A stretch of 64,000 nt of DNA from Tritrichomonas musculus (taxonomy: Eukaryota > Parabasalia > Tritrichomonadida > Tritrichomonadidae): NCBI GenBank assembly GCA_039105265.1, contig JAPFFF010000007.1, positions 434,001 to 498,000 on the forward strand, given 5' to 3'. Below the pieces are notes generated by a model. It made no database searches. It was not told the DNA's origin and was given only the letters and a program-made list of their open reading frames with translations. A program made the translations under genes and the position numbers. Of this stretch, positions 17,839-27,146 are shown piece by piece. How positions within the stretch are numbered: the stretch's first letter is position 1; each line of letters opens with the position of its first letter.

Positions 17839-18207
17839 ATGTTAGTGATTATAAATATAAGCAAAGAAATAATTGATGAAAAGAAATTATTAGATACCTT
17901 TATGAAATATATAAACGAGAGTAGTGATGAGTGTTCCGAATCGGGACCAGATAAAATCCACCCAAAAACGCCCAAAATGACCCCCTTTTGGCCCCACTTT
18001 TGGGTCAGGAATGGGGGCAATTTACGTAATTCTATCTGACCTGGATTCTGCACACTCCTCACTACTAACGAGCATAAACATGATGGAAGCTATATTAAAT
18101 TCGTACATCTATTATCTATCTTATTAAAGGAAGCTGACAACCTGCTCATAGGCAAGATCAAATGCTTCCAACATTATGACAATGATTCAACCAATAGAAT
18201 TGAATAA
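17839..18207 (+). pseudogene. Short coding-like frame interrupted by a mini-element
   Basis: The frame starting at 17839 encodes a helical, charged stretch (SKEIIDEKKLLDTFMKYI). After the 147-bp insertion the same frame is open again to a stop at 18205, with another helical stretch (LLSILLKEADNLLIGKIKCF). Further short coding-like fragments continue to about 18,570, with stops between. It may be the worn remains of a trichomonad multigene-family protein, perhaps an ankyrin-type family, but that is a guess. Confidence 0.3.
17920..18066. mobile_element. 147-bp mini-element with 6-bp target duplication
   Basis: The element starts AGTAGTGA and ends TCACTACT. It is flanked by the direct repeat aacgag (17914-17919 and 18067-18072). 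The arms are imperfect inverted repeats over about 40 bases, and the GC-rich centre continues as an imperfect hairpin. The 6-bp duplication and the AGTAGT...ACTACT ends agree with Polinton-type integration and with the presumed Polinton end at 16,701. It therefore looks like a tiny non-autonomous relative mobilised by a Polinton integrase. Confidence 0.7.
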
Positions 18208-18751
18208 TTTTTAAGCCCATAAAACAATTGAATATAATATATTTATATCTATCCTGACTTTTCAATTTTTGTTCATTATTGCTAAAAATTTTGAAATGAA
18301 AACTACAAACAAGATCAAATTCATTGTTTCAATAGATGATTAAAGTCAAATAAGCAACATTGCTTTAGAAAAAGTTGAATGGGAAATCAAAGAAATGGAT
18401 GAAGAATGTTTACAAAAATAAATACTCTCATGTTGTCTGTTTAAATAGGGTGGTGTATGCTTAACTTTACCATCCTTGATGCTAAAGAGACAATTAGAAG
18501 GGAGAAAACAACTCTTGACTATTGATGACTTTCTTAAAAGGTGGATTCTGGAAATCGAATATCAACAGGTGTAAGATATTAAATCAAAAAATAAAAGGAA
18601 TGATCTGTATGGGTTATATTTATAATATTGAATTGAATATAAATTAAAATGAGTTTATTCTTTGTTTTTCTCAATCTCAGACTTAAATATAAGAAAGAAA
18701 TGAATCTTTTACAACCAATTCCCTATTTCATATTTGATCCAAATGATTATG
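18208..18751. other. Intergenic with worn coding-like fragments
   Basis: Short open stretches, for example one ending KVEWEIKEMDEECLQK near 18,420 and one with RKQLLTIDDFLKRWILEIEY near 18,500-18,570, read on the plus strand but are separated by stops. They may continue the remnant at 17,839-18,207. Confidence 0.3.
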
Positions 18752-18862
18752 TACCCTCCTCCCGCTTAATTTGGCACAAAACTTTTTGAATAAAAAATTT
18801 GAGATATAACTTTTTAAATATATCGATCTTTTTTATAGAAGCCACTTTTTGAATATATTATT

Positions 18863-20056
18863 TTGAATGTATATTTGTTCGTGGTCATACATTTATATAT
18901 AATGTTGTCCAGTAGGTTATTACTTAATTCTCTTCCACAATGCATTAAGCGAGGTCCTTATATTAATTATAGTAAATATCCCGAAACAGTTACAAAAGTT
19001 ATCCAAATTTTGAAAGATGGAATACCAGGAGATGTCGATAAAATTGTTTCGAAAACAGGTTTAAAACGCAGAACATTATATAATTGGAACAAAATGCTAA
19101 AGGAACATCCAAACTTTAATCCAATAGTAAAACAAATTAGAATAAAATCACGTATTTTCACAGAAGAAGAAGAAGATTCAATTGCAAATTTTATTTGGTC
19201 TCAAAAAATTACGAAATGTGAATGTTTTACAGATGAGGATGCTGTTGAAATATTAACTGATGCTTTCCTTGATAAGCATTATGATGATGAAGATTTTGAT
19301 TTCACATATGTGGTATCAAATGGATATATTTATGACTTTAAGTTAAGACATAATTTCGTTTCAAAGTTATGCCACTTAAAAAGAAGACCAATACAAGATT
19401 CAAATAATTCAACGTTTATTGATAATTTTATTGATGAAATGCAAGTCCTTTTTGATACAGTTCCAAATGAAAGAATAGTGAATGTTGATGAAACTGCAAT
19501 TTTTGTTTCTCCAAAGCAATTAAAAATATGGCATAGTAAGGGAGTTGATGATGTTTCATTGCCTGTGACATTTAATGAGAAACAAAGGATGACTGCCGTT
19601 TGTGCCATTGCAGCGGACGGTTTCAAATTCCCGATTCAATTTATTTCAAAAGGCAAAACCGAGGAAGTGCTGGAAACACAAATAGGTGATGTTGACTCTC
19701 ACTTAAGAGCATTTTCTGAAAAGGGATGGACAGATATTAATACTTTTTATCAATATCTGAATCACATCAGGTCGCACTTTGAAGATAATGATGAAATACA
19801 TTTAATATTAGATCTATACAAAGCACACAATAATGATGAAATCAAAGAAGCAGCAGAAGAACTTGGCATTGTTCTTCACTTCATACCTTCGGGATTCACT
19901 GATAAGTTCCAGCCTTTAGATGCTCGAATTTTTGCAATAATAAAAGAAACAATATTTGTTTGGTATTTATGTTTATTTATGATTTTTTGTAATTTCAATA
20001 TTTTCATTCTTTACAGTCAGTCCATTTGGATTGTATTACTAATGCAATCTACTTAA
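18863..20056 (+). CDS. DDE transposase, pogo/jerky-like (Tc1/mariner superfamily)
   Basis: The product has 397 residues (384 if the second Met is used, 18902). An N-terminal helix-turn-helix region includes TGLKRRTLYNWNKML (about 65-79). The catalytic acidic residues appear as NVDET (Asp209), LILDLYKAH (Asp317) and FQPLDARI (Asp353), giving a 35-residue spacing between the last two. The QPLD motif is typical of pogo/Tigger/jerky transposases. After residue 362 the sequence turns hydrophobic and unlike the family. A different frame from about 20,017 reads SVHLDCITNAIYL, which looks more like a transposase tail. So the gene is either frame-damaged or has an unrecognised intron with GT and CAG ends; the latter lacks the usual trichomonad 3' motif. 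Confidence 0.85.
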   Translation: MNVYLFVVIHLYIMLSSRLLLNSLPQCIKRGPYINYSKYPETVTKVIQILKDGIPGDVDKIVSKTGLKRRTLYNWNKMLKEHPNFNPIVKQIRIKSRIFTEEEEDSIANFIWSQKITKCECFTDEDAVEILTDAFLDKHYDDEDFDFTYVVSNGYIYDFKLRHNFVSKLCHLKRRPIQDSNNSTFIDNFIDEMQVLFDTVPNERIVNVDETAIFVSPKQLKIWHSKGVDDVSLPVTFNEKQRMTAVCAIAADGFKFPIQFISKGKTEEVLETQIGDVDSHLRAFSEKGWTDINTFYQYLNHIRSHFEDNDEIHLILDLYKAHNNDEIKEAAEELGIVLHFIPSGFTDKFQPLDARIFAIIKETIFVWYLCLFMIFCNFNIFILYSQSIWIVLLMQST

Positions 20057-20739
20057 AAATTTATATTTTTTCATTTAAAACCACCTAGAATGAGAAAACT
20101 AAAAAAAAATTAAAAAAATATTATTCGATAAAGAATCATAAAATTCAACAGTATTTTATTATTCAAGATAATTGTTTGAAATATAATACAATAACATTTC
20201 TGAAAGTATCAAATGAAAATATCTAGTATATAGTTGAGAAAATTGAAATTGTTTCGAATGTATTTAAGCCTATTTTGAGATTTTCTATATATTATATTAA
20301 TGCTGTTTTTATCATGACAGAATAAGCTTAAATCATCAAAATTAGCCAAAAATTTTGCTTTCTTTTCTAATAATATCCTCATATGAAATATGGACTTCGC
20401 GGCAAAAAAATCGATATTGCGTATATATACTATAATTTCTGATTTTAAAAACATTGTGAAGATCACGTAATGAATTAACAAATTGATACCTGCATTATTT
20501 AATATTGTGAAATTTTAGGACTTTAAAATTGGCTGTAATTTTAAATAGCAACTCTCTGCCATGTAATAATTATTATATATCAATGTTACTGTGTAATTAT
20601 AAAAATAGGATAAGTTAGCTCATCATTAAAACAATAAATAGAAAAATAAACGTTCCCCAGTAAATTAAATGAATTCATTTAATTTAATAAACGGTCTCTT
20701 TGGGTATTTTGAGAAAACTTTCAAAAAGTTTTGTGCCAA
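20057..20739. other. Transposon 3' non-coding part
   Basis: AT-rich DNA between the transposase and the right inverted repeat. The minus-strand open frame at 20,209-20,481 has no coding character and is left out. Confidence 0.5.
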
Positions 20740-20741
20740 TA

Positions 20742-21080
20742 ACGTGCTTTCAATAGACCCGGAGCATTTCAGTAGACCCGGAGCAAGGTCAATTTAGCAT
20801 AAATTGGCCATGATTTGATCGTTTTTTATAAAAAAGAAAACCAAATATGATCAGAAATATTTCGATCAGAATTTTTTTTATTTTTCACTATTTTACAAAT
20901 ATCTCCAAATCAAAAAAGTAAAACAAATAATATTTAACAAAAATTATAATGTAAAATAATAATTTTTATATAATTTATCATCAAATATTAAATAAAATAA
21001 TTAAATTGTATGAAAAATAATAAAAATAAAATTTAGTGCTCCTGGTCTACTGAAATGCTCCGTGTCTATTGAAAGCACGT
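20742..21080. mobile_element. 339-bp MITE (copy 1) nested in the transposon's right inverted repeat
   Basis: The 44-base terminal arms (20742-20785 and 21037-21080) start ACGTGCTTTCAATAGAC and differ at only two positions. TA lies on each side (20740-20741, 21081-21082). Each arm holds two near-identical 16-base units (caatagacccggagca and cagtagacccggagca). The interior is AT-rich and non-coding. A diverged copy lies at 23,513-23,851. Confidence 0.92.
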
Positions 21081-21099
21081 TATAAGCGGGAGGAGGGTA

Positions 21100-21625
21100 T
21101 TTTAAAAATCTGTGTAAATAAAGCTATCTCATTCTAATTCTCTAATAAAATTCATTCATATAAATAGGTAATTTTAATATTTATATATTTAAAATATAAT
21201 GTGCAAAACATTGGAATTTTTAACAGTTATTTTGAAGATATTGTAGGTTTATTTCACAAGGATGACTATTTTAAAAAGTTCTTTAAAAACAAAAAAAATT
21301 CAATTTTTTGATAATAAAATTATCAAAAAGTTTTTCTCTTTATCCAAAATTTGAATGATTTTTTATTACTTATAAAATATAATTTTCACAATAATAATCA
21401 TAAAATTACAATATTATTCCATTTGTTTATTTTAATATAGATATAAATATATTATATTTTGAAATAATAACATGTGTAATGAATAATATGATATTAAAAA
21501 ATAAAGAATATTAGTAAGTTTATATAGTTCGCTCACTTCTGGTGAGCTCACATACCTTTATCTAAGACATTATTCTGGAGTATGATATATGAAACAAAAA
21601 TACCAAATAATCAGCTTGAAAAAAT
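21100..21625. other. Intergenic, no gene seen
   Basis: AT-rich spacer between the transposon and the pseudokinase gene, which reads on the minus strand, so this is its 3' side. No repeat or RNA gene recognised. Confidence 0.5.
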
Positions 21626-22417
21626 TCAAAGGATATTTTGGAGTTTCTTTACAGCATCTGCTGATTTAATTCTTTTTTCTGGCTTTTCTTCAGTCATTTG
21701 CTTAATTAGATCCAAAATTTCTGGTTGAATTGATAATGAATCGAGCTTTGATTGTTCAATAGCTTGCTGAGGATTCTGTATAAAAAATGACAAAAACCAG
21801 ATAGCTGCTGAGTATACATCATCAACTCTTTGATCTTCTTCGTATGAAGTAGGTGGAGAACAAGGATGATTAGGAATGAGAGGTGAAACTTCACCCAATT
21901 TGGCTGCAGCATGAAAAGAGCCTAATATCAAACTTTGAAAATCAGGAGAGACATAAATACTTGACCGACATATCCAGCCATGATAAACATTTTTGGCATG
22001 AAGTTGAGATAGTATATTTAATAATGATAAAAGAAGTTTTGGGAGAAAATTTGTTGGAATCACCTCTGTCCATGGCTGAAATGGAAATGATTTGTATGCA
22101 ATACATATGATACCAAGCGATGAATTACGAGTTACAGCAGAAACTTGAATAATATTATTAATTTTTAATTCATTCAAAAGTGCTAATTCTCGACAAACTA
22201 AGCGAAATGGAATTCTTGTACATGTTTCTATAATAACCGGTGTATTCGAAAACTTGCCTTGAAAAAGAGAAGACATATTTCCATGATATATAAGTGATGA
22301 AATTGATAAATCTGTAAGCGGGTGAAAAGATGGAGGAACAAATCCAACTGATGCTAGCTTTTCTAGGTTTATGGTGACTTTGGTATCCTGAAGTTGTACA
22401 AAATCACCTTCATTCAT
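21626..22417 (-). CDS. Pseudokinase (protein-kinase-like fold)
   Basis: The product has 263 residues and covers most of a small kinase domain. The C-lobe pattern is recognisable: LLNILSQLHAKNVYHGWI (about 132-149) matches the helix and catalytic loop region, VDDVYSAAIWFLSFF (about 198-212) matches the DVWSxG helix, and EEKPEKRIKSADAVKKL matches the end of the domain. Key residues are missing: HRD is replaced by HGW, DFG by GSF (about 166-168), and the beta-3 lysine is not seen (VIIETCT). The Gly loop is also absent. It is therefore probably inactive and may act as a scaffold or allosteric partner. A divergent family cannot be named. Confidence 0.75.
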   Translation of the reverse strand: MNEGDFVQLQDTKVTINLEKLASVGFVPPSFHPLTDLSISSLIYHGNMSSLFQGKFSNTPVIIETCTRIPFRLVCRELALLNELKINNIIQVSAVTRNSSLGIICIAYKSFPFQPWTEVIPTNFLPKLLLSLLNILSQLHAKNVYHGWICRSSIYVSPDFQSLILGSFHAAAKLGEVSPLIPNHPCSPPTSYEEDQRVDDVYSAAIWFLSFFIQNPQQAIEQSKLDSLSIQPEILDLIKQMTEEKPEKRIKSADAVKKLQNIL

Positions 22418-22652
22418 TCAAATTTTTGATAAGACTATTCAATTTTTTTGCGAAAAATTGATGAGGCTCAATTTAAAACGTTCAATATGGTAAAATCAAC
22501 CTTAAGTACTTAAAATCAACATATGCTATTGAATGAGAAACATTATATTAAAATTTATACTAAATACTGGTATTAATACAAATGAAGAAAAATTAATAGA
22601 AGTCTGAATTTAGTGATATAAAGAAAGAGTTATATAAAAAATAATAATAAGC

Positions 22653-23201
22653 TTAGTTTGTTGGTGGAATGACTTTTCTAACAAAGAGTCCAAGCTTTGA
22701 GAACCAAGATTCTAAAGGAATAACAGGTTGCTTATTTGAAGAACCGGTATGATCACCAAGTAGATTTCCTGTTCTCGATAAAATAACAAGCATAAATACT
22801 GATGGTAAAACTATAAATATAACAGAATCTGCAACATTTTGAATTAAAGATTTTTCATGGGTAGTGATATTTACCCAGAAAATAAGAGAGACTACAATTG
22901 CAGCAATTCCTTGATAAAATTGAAATTCCTTTATAGCTTGAAAGAGGAGAGAGCACCACCAGCAACATAAAAGTGTTCCAAATAATGATATGTTTCGAAA
23001 TGGAAGTAAAAATCCGAAGACACAAACAACAACGCCAACTAATCTGCAAATACGCTGGAAAAATATTCTGTTTTCAATTGATATTTTGATAAGTGCATTA
23101 ATGGCACATAGAATTCCTGTAATGGAAAAAAGAACTGTGAAAGCTCCTCCAGCAACCATAATAATTCCGTTAAAAAGAGATGTTGCAAAATTAGATCCCA
23201 T
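22653..23201 (-). CDS. TEX261/SVP26-like ER-Golgi membrane protein
   Basis: From the ATG at 23201 the product has 182 residues with four or five hydrophobic helices (about 10-35, 48-70, 72-90, 95-115, 125-145). The C-terminal pattern, KLGLFVRKVIPPTN after a polar loop, resembles the end of TEX261/SVP26 proteins, which act as cargo adaptors for membrane proteins in ER-to-Golgi COPII transport. The shorter start is chosen because MGSNFATSLFNG leads straight into the first helix; the longer frame adds 12 residues. The fold match is by eye. Confidence 0.55.
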   Translation of the reverse strand: MGSNFATSLFNGIIMVAGGAFTVLFSITGILCAINALIKISIENRIFFQRICRLVGVVVCVFGFLLPFRNISLFGTLLCCWWCSLLFQAIKEFQFYQGIAAIVVSLIFWVNITTHEKSLIQNVADSVIFIVLPSVFMLVILSRTGNLLGDHTGSSNKQPVIPLESWFSKLGLFVRKVIPPTN

Positions 23202-23510
23202 GATAGACTTGGTAAATAAAATGACCAAAGGATACAAAAATTGAGAAAATAAAATTTTTCAACCTGAAATTGAGGGTTTAGAAAAAAAATTGAATTCAAT
23301 ATAGTAAATATAAAAAATATTTTATTCTCTTATAATTTTTTTTTCTTTATCTTAATTTTAATATTTTTTATTTTCTAAAATTGTAGTAATTTTTAAATAT
23401 ATAAATTTATTAATAAAAATTAATAATGTTTAGACAAAACTCAATAAATATGATTTAGCCATATTTTCGAACTTTTATAAATTGAAAAAGTCGAAAGATT
23501 TTTTTTCAGT
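23202..23510. other. Intergenic, 5' side of the TEX261-like gene
   Basis: AT-rich, no gene or motif recognised beyond runs of A and T. Confidence 0.5.
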
Positions 23511-23512
23511 TA

Positions 23513-23851
23513 ACGTGCTTTCAATAGATCCATAGCATTTTTGTAGTTCTAGAGCAGGTCAATCTAGCATAAATTGGCCATAGTTTGATCGTTTTTTTAC
23601 AAAAAAGAAAACCAAATATGATCAGAAATATTTTTATCAGAAATTTTTAAATTATCACTATTTTACAAATATCTCCAAATCAAAAAAGTAAAACTAATAA
23701 AATTTAACAAAACTTATAATGTACAATAATAATTTTTATATAATTTATTATTAAATATTTAATAAAATAATTAAATTGTATGAAAAATGACACAAATTTA
23801 ATTTTTTTGCTATGGATATATTGAAATGGTATGGATAAAATGAAAGAACGT
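23513..23851. mobile_element. 339-bp MITE (copy 2, older)
   Basis: This copy aligns end to end with the MITE at 20,742-21,080 and has the same length. It starts ACGTGCTTTCAATAGAT and ends GAACGT, with TA on both sides (23511-23512, 23852-23853). Shared interior segments include gcataaattggccat and tatctccaaatcaaaaaagt. Its two terminal arms now match each other poorly, so it is older than copy 1. Confidence 0.88.
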
Positions 23852-23853
23852 TA

Positions 23854-24471
23854 TACCTCTTTTAAATAATGATTTTGCCTTTTGCCTAAATTTGAGTTTT
23901 GTCAATATCTTTATCAATATGGCAACGATACATATTTAAGAATACTAAGAGATAATTTAATGTTACTCATCGACCACAGTAGAGATAACAATTAAACACC
24001 AATAAATATCATCTATATCATTATCTAATATAATTATTCGGTAGTTTCCAAACCTTTATTTGAATGCATTCGGATTTGATCAACAAATTTTGTAAAAACT
24101 TTAACTTTGGGAGCACTCAATTATTTTTATCATTTTCATTGCTCTTATATATAAATGGTTTCTTTCACATAGAAGTTTGCGACATATATAAACAGATATA
24201 TACTGTTACTTCAATATATATGGCATACAAACTGGAATAAGGTGCAGATTAATGTTATTTGGTACAAAACTATTATTTATTGTACATTTACATAAATAAT
24301 GAATACAAGTAAGATTTTTTGATCATTTGGCTGAATTATAGCATATAAGTTTATATTTATTAAATAAAATCTACTATTCAGTTATCATTTGTAGATTCTT
24401 TTTTTCATTATTTATTTGATTTTAAAATGGCCAAAAATCAATTGAAAAGTTTAAATTTGAACAAATTTTGA
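23854..24471. other. Intergenic, no gene seen
   Basis: About 600 bases of AT-rich DNA before the WD40 gene. No RNA gene, repeat or clear initiator box recognised. Confidence 0.45.
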
Positions 24472-25758
24472 ATGAATCAAACTAGTTCACTTCTTGTTTC
24501 ATGTGGTGGAACTGAACAAATTGATTCATTTGCTATTAGGAGTGATAATCTAGCTAGACTTACCACATATGAAGGATGCCGCTCTCTTCAATCAAAACAT
24601 TTATCTTCAATTAGCTCTCCTTTTATCTTAACAGTGTATATCGATAGAACAAAACGACTTGCAAGTTCTCATATTACAGGATTTATTCCAAAAAGTGAAT
24701 GCAGCTTAATTGCAGATATATCTTGTATATCTTCTGGCGGAAATTATTTTGCTGCTGGCTCTGATGATGGTACAATTAGGATTTGGCGTATTAATGACGG
24801 CGAACTTGTTATAGAACAACAACTTTATCTTGGCCCTTTAACTGTTATTTATATTGATACAAATCTATGGGTTTTATATGCTGCATCAAAAACAGGTAGA
24901 GTTGGTGCTTGGGCAATTCCTGAATTATATGGGTCTTCTGATCCTGAGAATGTTTGGCCTATTCACTCACTTGAAGTAACCGATATGACAATATCCACAA
25001 ACAATCGTATTTTCACCGTTTCTCTTGATAAAACTGCAAAATGCATTGATTTTTATCCTGGCTGTGAAATTTTATCATATGATTTTGAAGTTAGCCTCAC
25101 TTGCTGTGCTCTTTCTCACAATGAATCGATCTTTTATTGTGGAGGAATTGATGGATCTATCTTCCAAATTCAAATTTCGCAAGATAACGGAAATAGACAA
25201 AAGTTTGTCGGCCATACATCTCAAATTACAGATATAGTTATCTCTGAAGATGATAGATCTGTTTATTCTTCATCACTTGATATGAGCATCAGGAGATGGG
25301 ATGCTGCAACTGGCCAAACAATTAATCACATATCAACAGATGGAGCTCCTTTTGCTTTAAACTTCCTTCCTCAACTCGATAAGGCAACAGCAGCATCTCA
25401 GGCATCGGAAGAAGGAAAGAAAAACAGACCTTCAAGAAGAGAGAGAAGTAACCAAAATGCTAAAAAACCATTTCCAAAACTAAAAAGAAATATCGCAGGT
25501 AATGTTGATGAACTCGTTGCAGCTCCAGTCGATGACATTCAAATTCTTTCGCCAGATGAAGAGTTATCAATCGCAATTTCTGATATTTGCTCACATAATC
25601 AAGTTACAACGATTAAGAACCAAAAAGATTCTAATGAAAAATCAGAAGCATCTTCTTCTGAAACAACAACCGAAAAAGGAAATGGCGATTCAGAATTAGA
25701 TGAATTAAAAAGGCAAAATGGTTTAATGTTCCAATATATATTATCTCAAAAGAAATAA
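24472..25758 (+). CDS. WDR18: WD40 protein, WDR18/Ipi3-like
   Basis: The product has 428 residues. Several WD-like blades are visible: AAGSDDGTIRIWRI (about 98-111), a TVSLDKTAKCIDF blade (about 183-195), YCGGIDGSIFQIQI (about 222-235) and VYSSSLDMSIRRWDAATGQ (about 263-281). After about 300 a low-complexity basic/Ser-rich linker leads to a short C-terminal coiled coil (DELKRQNGLMFQYIL). A seven-blade propeller with a C-terminal helix fits Ipi3/WDR18, which works with Rix1 and Ipi1 in 60S ribosome maturation. WD40 proteins are easily confused, so the symbol is tentative. Fibrillarin, another nucleolar protein, lies 1.4 kb away. Confidence 0.6.
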   Translation: MNQTSSLLVSCGGTEQIDSFAIRSDNLARLTTYEGCRSLQSKHLSSISSPFILTVYIDRTKRLASSHITGFIPKSECSLIADISCISSGGNYFAAGSDDGTIRIWRINDGELVIEQQLYLGPLTVIYIDTNLWVLYAASKTGRVGAWAIPELYGSSDPENVWPIHSLEVTDMTISTNNRIFTVSLDKTAKCIDFYPGCEILSYDFEVSLTCCALSHNESIFYCGGIDGSIFQIQISQDNGNRQKFVGHTSQITDIVISEDDRSVYSSSLDMSIRRWDAATGQTINHISTDGAPFALNFLPQLDKATAASQASEEGKKNRPSRRERSNQNAKKPFPKLKRNIAGNVDELVAAPVDDIQILSPDEELSIAISDICSHNQVTTIKNQKDSNEKSEASSSETTTEKGNGDSELDELKRQNGLMFQYILSQKK

Positions 25759-25980
25759 TAACTTATATAAATAATATTATATTATACATTTTAGAATTTA
25801 TAATTGCCACTAGTGAATTTTTATGATTAAATAATAATAAATTTAATAACATAAGTTTATATTATTGATAGAAAAAATATTGTAAGAAAGAGCATGAAAT
25901 AATACAAAAAACTTTTAAACAAAATACAATATAGATTCATGTGTTATCTATAACTTATTCATTGAATGAACTAATATAAA

Positions 25981-26730
25981 TCATGAATCATCTCGTTTTG
26001 AATATTGAATAAGCATATGTTGGTTTGTGTTTAGTTCTGTACCATTTAAATCACCAAGAGCAAGTGTAGCTTGCTCAATAGCTTCAAACTCAACAAATGC
26101 AATACGTGGATTATCAGGGAGAATACGTGCTTCTTTATATCCACGATATTGACCAAAAAACATATCAAGAATAATGCGTGTTTCTTCTACAGAATCAAAT
26201 AGATTCTGAACGAATAAAACATTGTTTGGTGGAATAGTATCAATGGTTGGGACAACAGGCAATTTCGTACTTTCTTCAGGTTTAACAGATTCTTTGACAT
26301 CAGCAGAAATTACAAACTGCTCATCTTCGTCATCTGATTCCATATCAAAATCATAATATTTTGGAATTGCACCTCTAACAAGTTCTTTCGCTTCAATTTC
26401 ACTAATACGTTCGGCTTTTCTTCCATATGGGTTCCATGATCCAGTAATTTTTTGGGTTATTTGAGATTTCGCTTTTGCATAATGAACTGAAATTGGACGA
26501 GGATCTTTAAACAAAAAATATCCGTCAAAAGCTGCTCTAGCATTTCTTGCACTTTCAATATCAGAGAAAGTAATCCATGCTTGTCCACGCCTTTTTAAAC
26601 CTTTGTGAGCGCATATTTCTAAAATTGTACCAAATTTAGAGAATGATGAAAATAAAGTTCTTTTTAACTCTTGAATACCAATCTTATCACAAATATGATT
26701 TATATATAAGGTTGGCGATATAAGTTCCAT
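25981..26730 (-). CDS. U1A/U2B''-like spliceosomal RNA-binding protein
   Basis: The product has 249 residues with two RRMs. RRM1 (about 6-85) starts TLYINHICDKIG and has the RNP1-like segment GQAWITF; the SFSKFGTILEI and FDGYFLFKDPRPI segments follow the U1A/U2B'' pattern. RRM2 (about 168-245) starts NVLFVQNLF and has RIAFVEF. The linker is acidic. In other eukaryotes these proteins bind U1 or U2 snRNA stem-loops; one protein may serve both in organisms with few introns. U1A and U2B'' cannot be separated from sequence reading. Confidence 0.85.
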   Translation of the reverse strand: MELISPTLYINHICDKIGIQELKRTLFSSFSKFGTILEICAHKGLKRRGQAWITFSDIESARNARAAFDGYFLFKDPRPISVHYAKAKSQITQKITGSWNPYGRKAERISEIEAKELVRGAIPKYYDFDMESDDEDEQFVISADVKESVKPEESTKLPVVPTIDTIPPNNVLFVQNLFDSVEETRIILDMFFGQYRGYKEARILPDNPRIAFVEFEAIEQATLALGDLNGTELNTNQHMLIQYSKRDDS

Positions 26731-27146
26731 TAGGAGTAGAGAATTCTATTTTTGACTTTTTGTGAAGATAATATTTCATTTGATATTTGGCTTTAGAAGC
26801 TATTCAACAACTAAAACATAACCTACTACTTTTTATCCTAATTATTCGATATCGACTGATATGGCCATTACATGTGATTTATCAAGGTAATGTGAAATGT
26901 AAAAAAAGATTATTGTTTTTATTTAACAATTGATATCTTTTATTCTAATTCAGACTATTTAATGTAAACAAATAAAAAATTTATAAAAAATAGAAAAAGC
27001 TTCTCATTTTGCTATTTATTCTTTATATCATTTTAAACTTCATAGTATAAAAATCTCCATTCTATCAAAATTCAAAAATTTCAGAATGATGATTCAAAAT
27101 TTGAGATCTATCGTCTTTCGTCCGTGGTCTTAGAAGAAAATAATAA
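26731..27146. other. Divergent intergenic region, U1A-like and fibrillarin
   Basis: About 415 bases between two divergent gene starts. AT-rich, with no repeat or RNA gene recognised; it must carry both promoters. Confidence 0.5.

Larger units (their letters stand above)
18754..21097 (+). mobile_element. pogo/Tc1-mariner-like DNA transposon
   Basis: The inverted repeats start CCCTCCTCCCGCTTA and continue to TTGGCACAAAACTTTTTGAA, about 37 bases. TA dinucleotides flank both ends (18752-18753 and 21098-21099), as for Tc1/mariner elements. The left repeat is continuous. The right repeat is split by a MITE inserted at a TA (20740-21082); its inner part is at about 20,718-20,739 and its outer part at 21,083-21,097. 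The element encodes one transposase at 18,863-20,056. Confidence 0.88.

Noticed and set aside
20209-20481. 90-residue minus-strand frame inside the pogo-like transposon
   Set aside because: It has Ile/Phe/Asn-rich noise composition and no start context, and lies in the transposon's non-coding part.
23039-23299. Alternative minus-strand frame overlapping the TEX261-like gene
   Set aside because: It is a shifted frame of a membrane-protein gene and has no independent start context.
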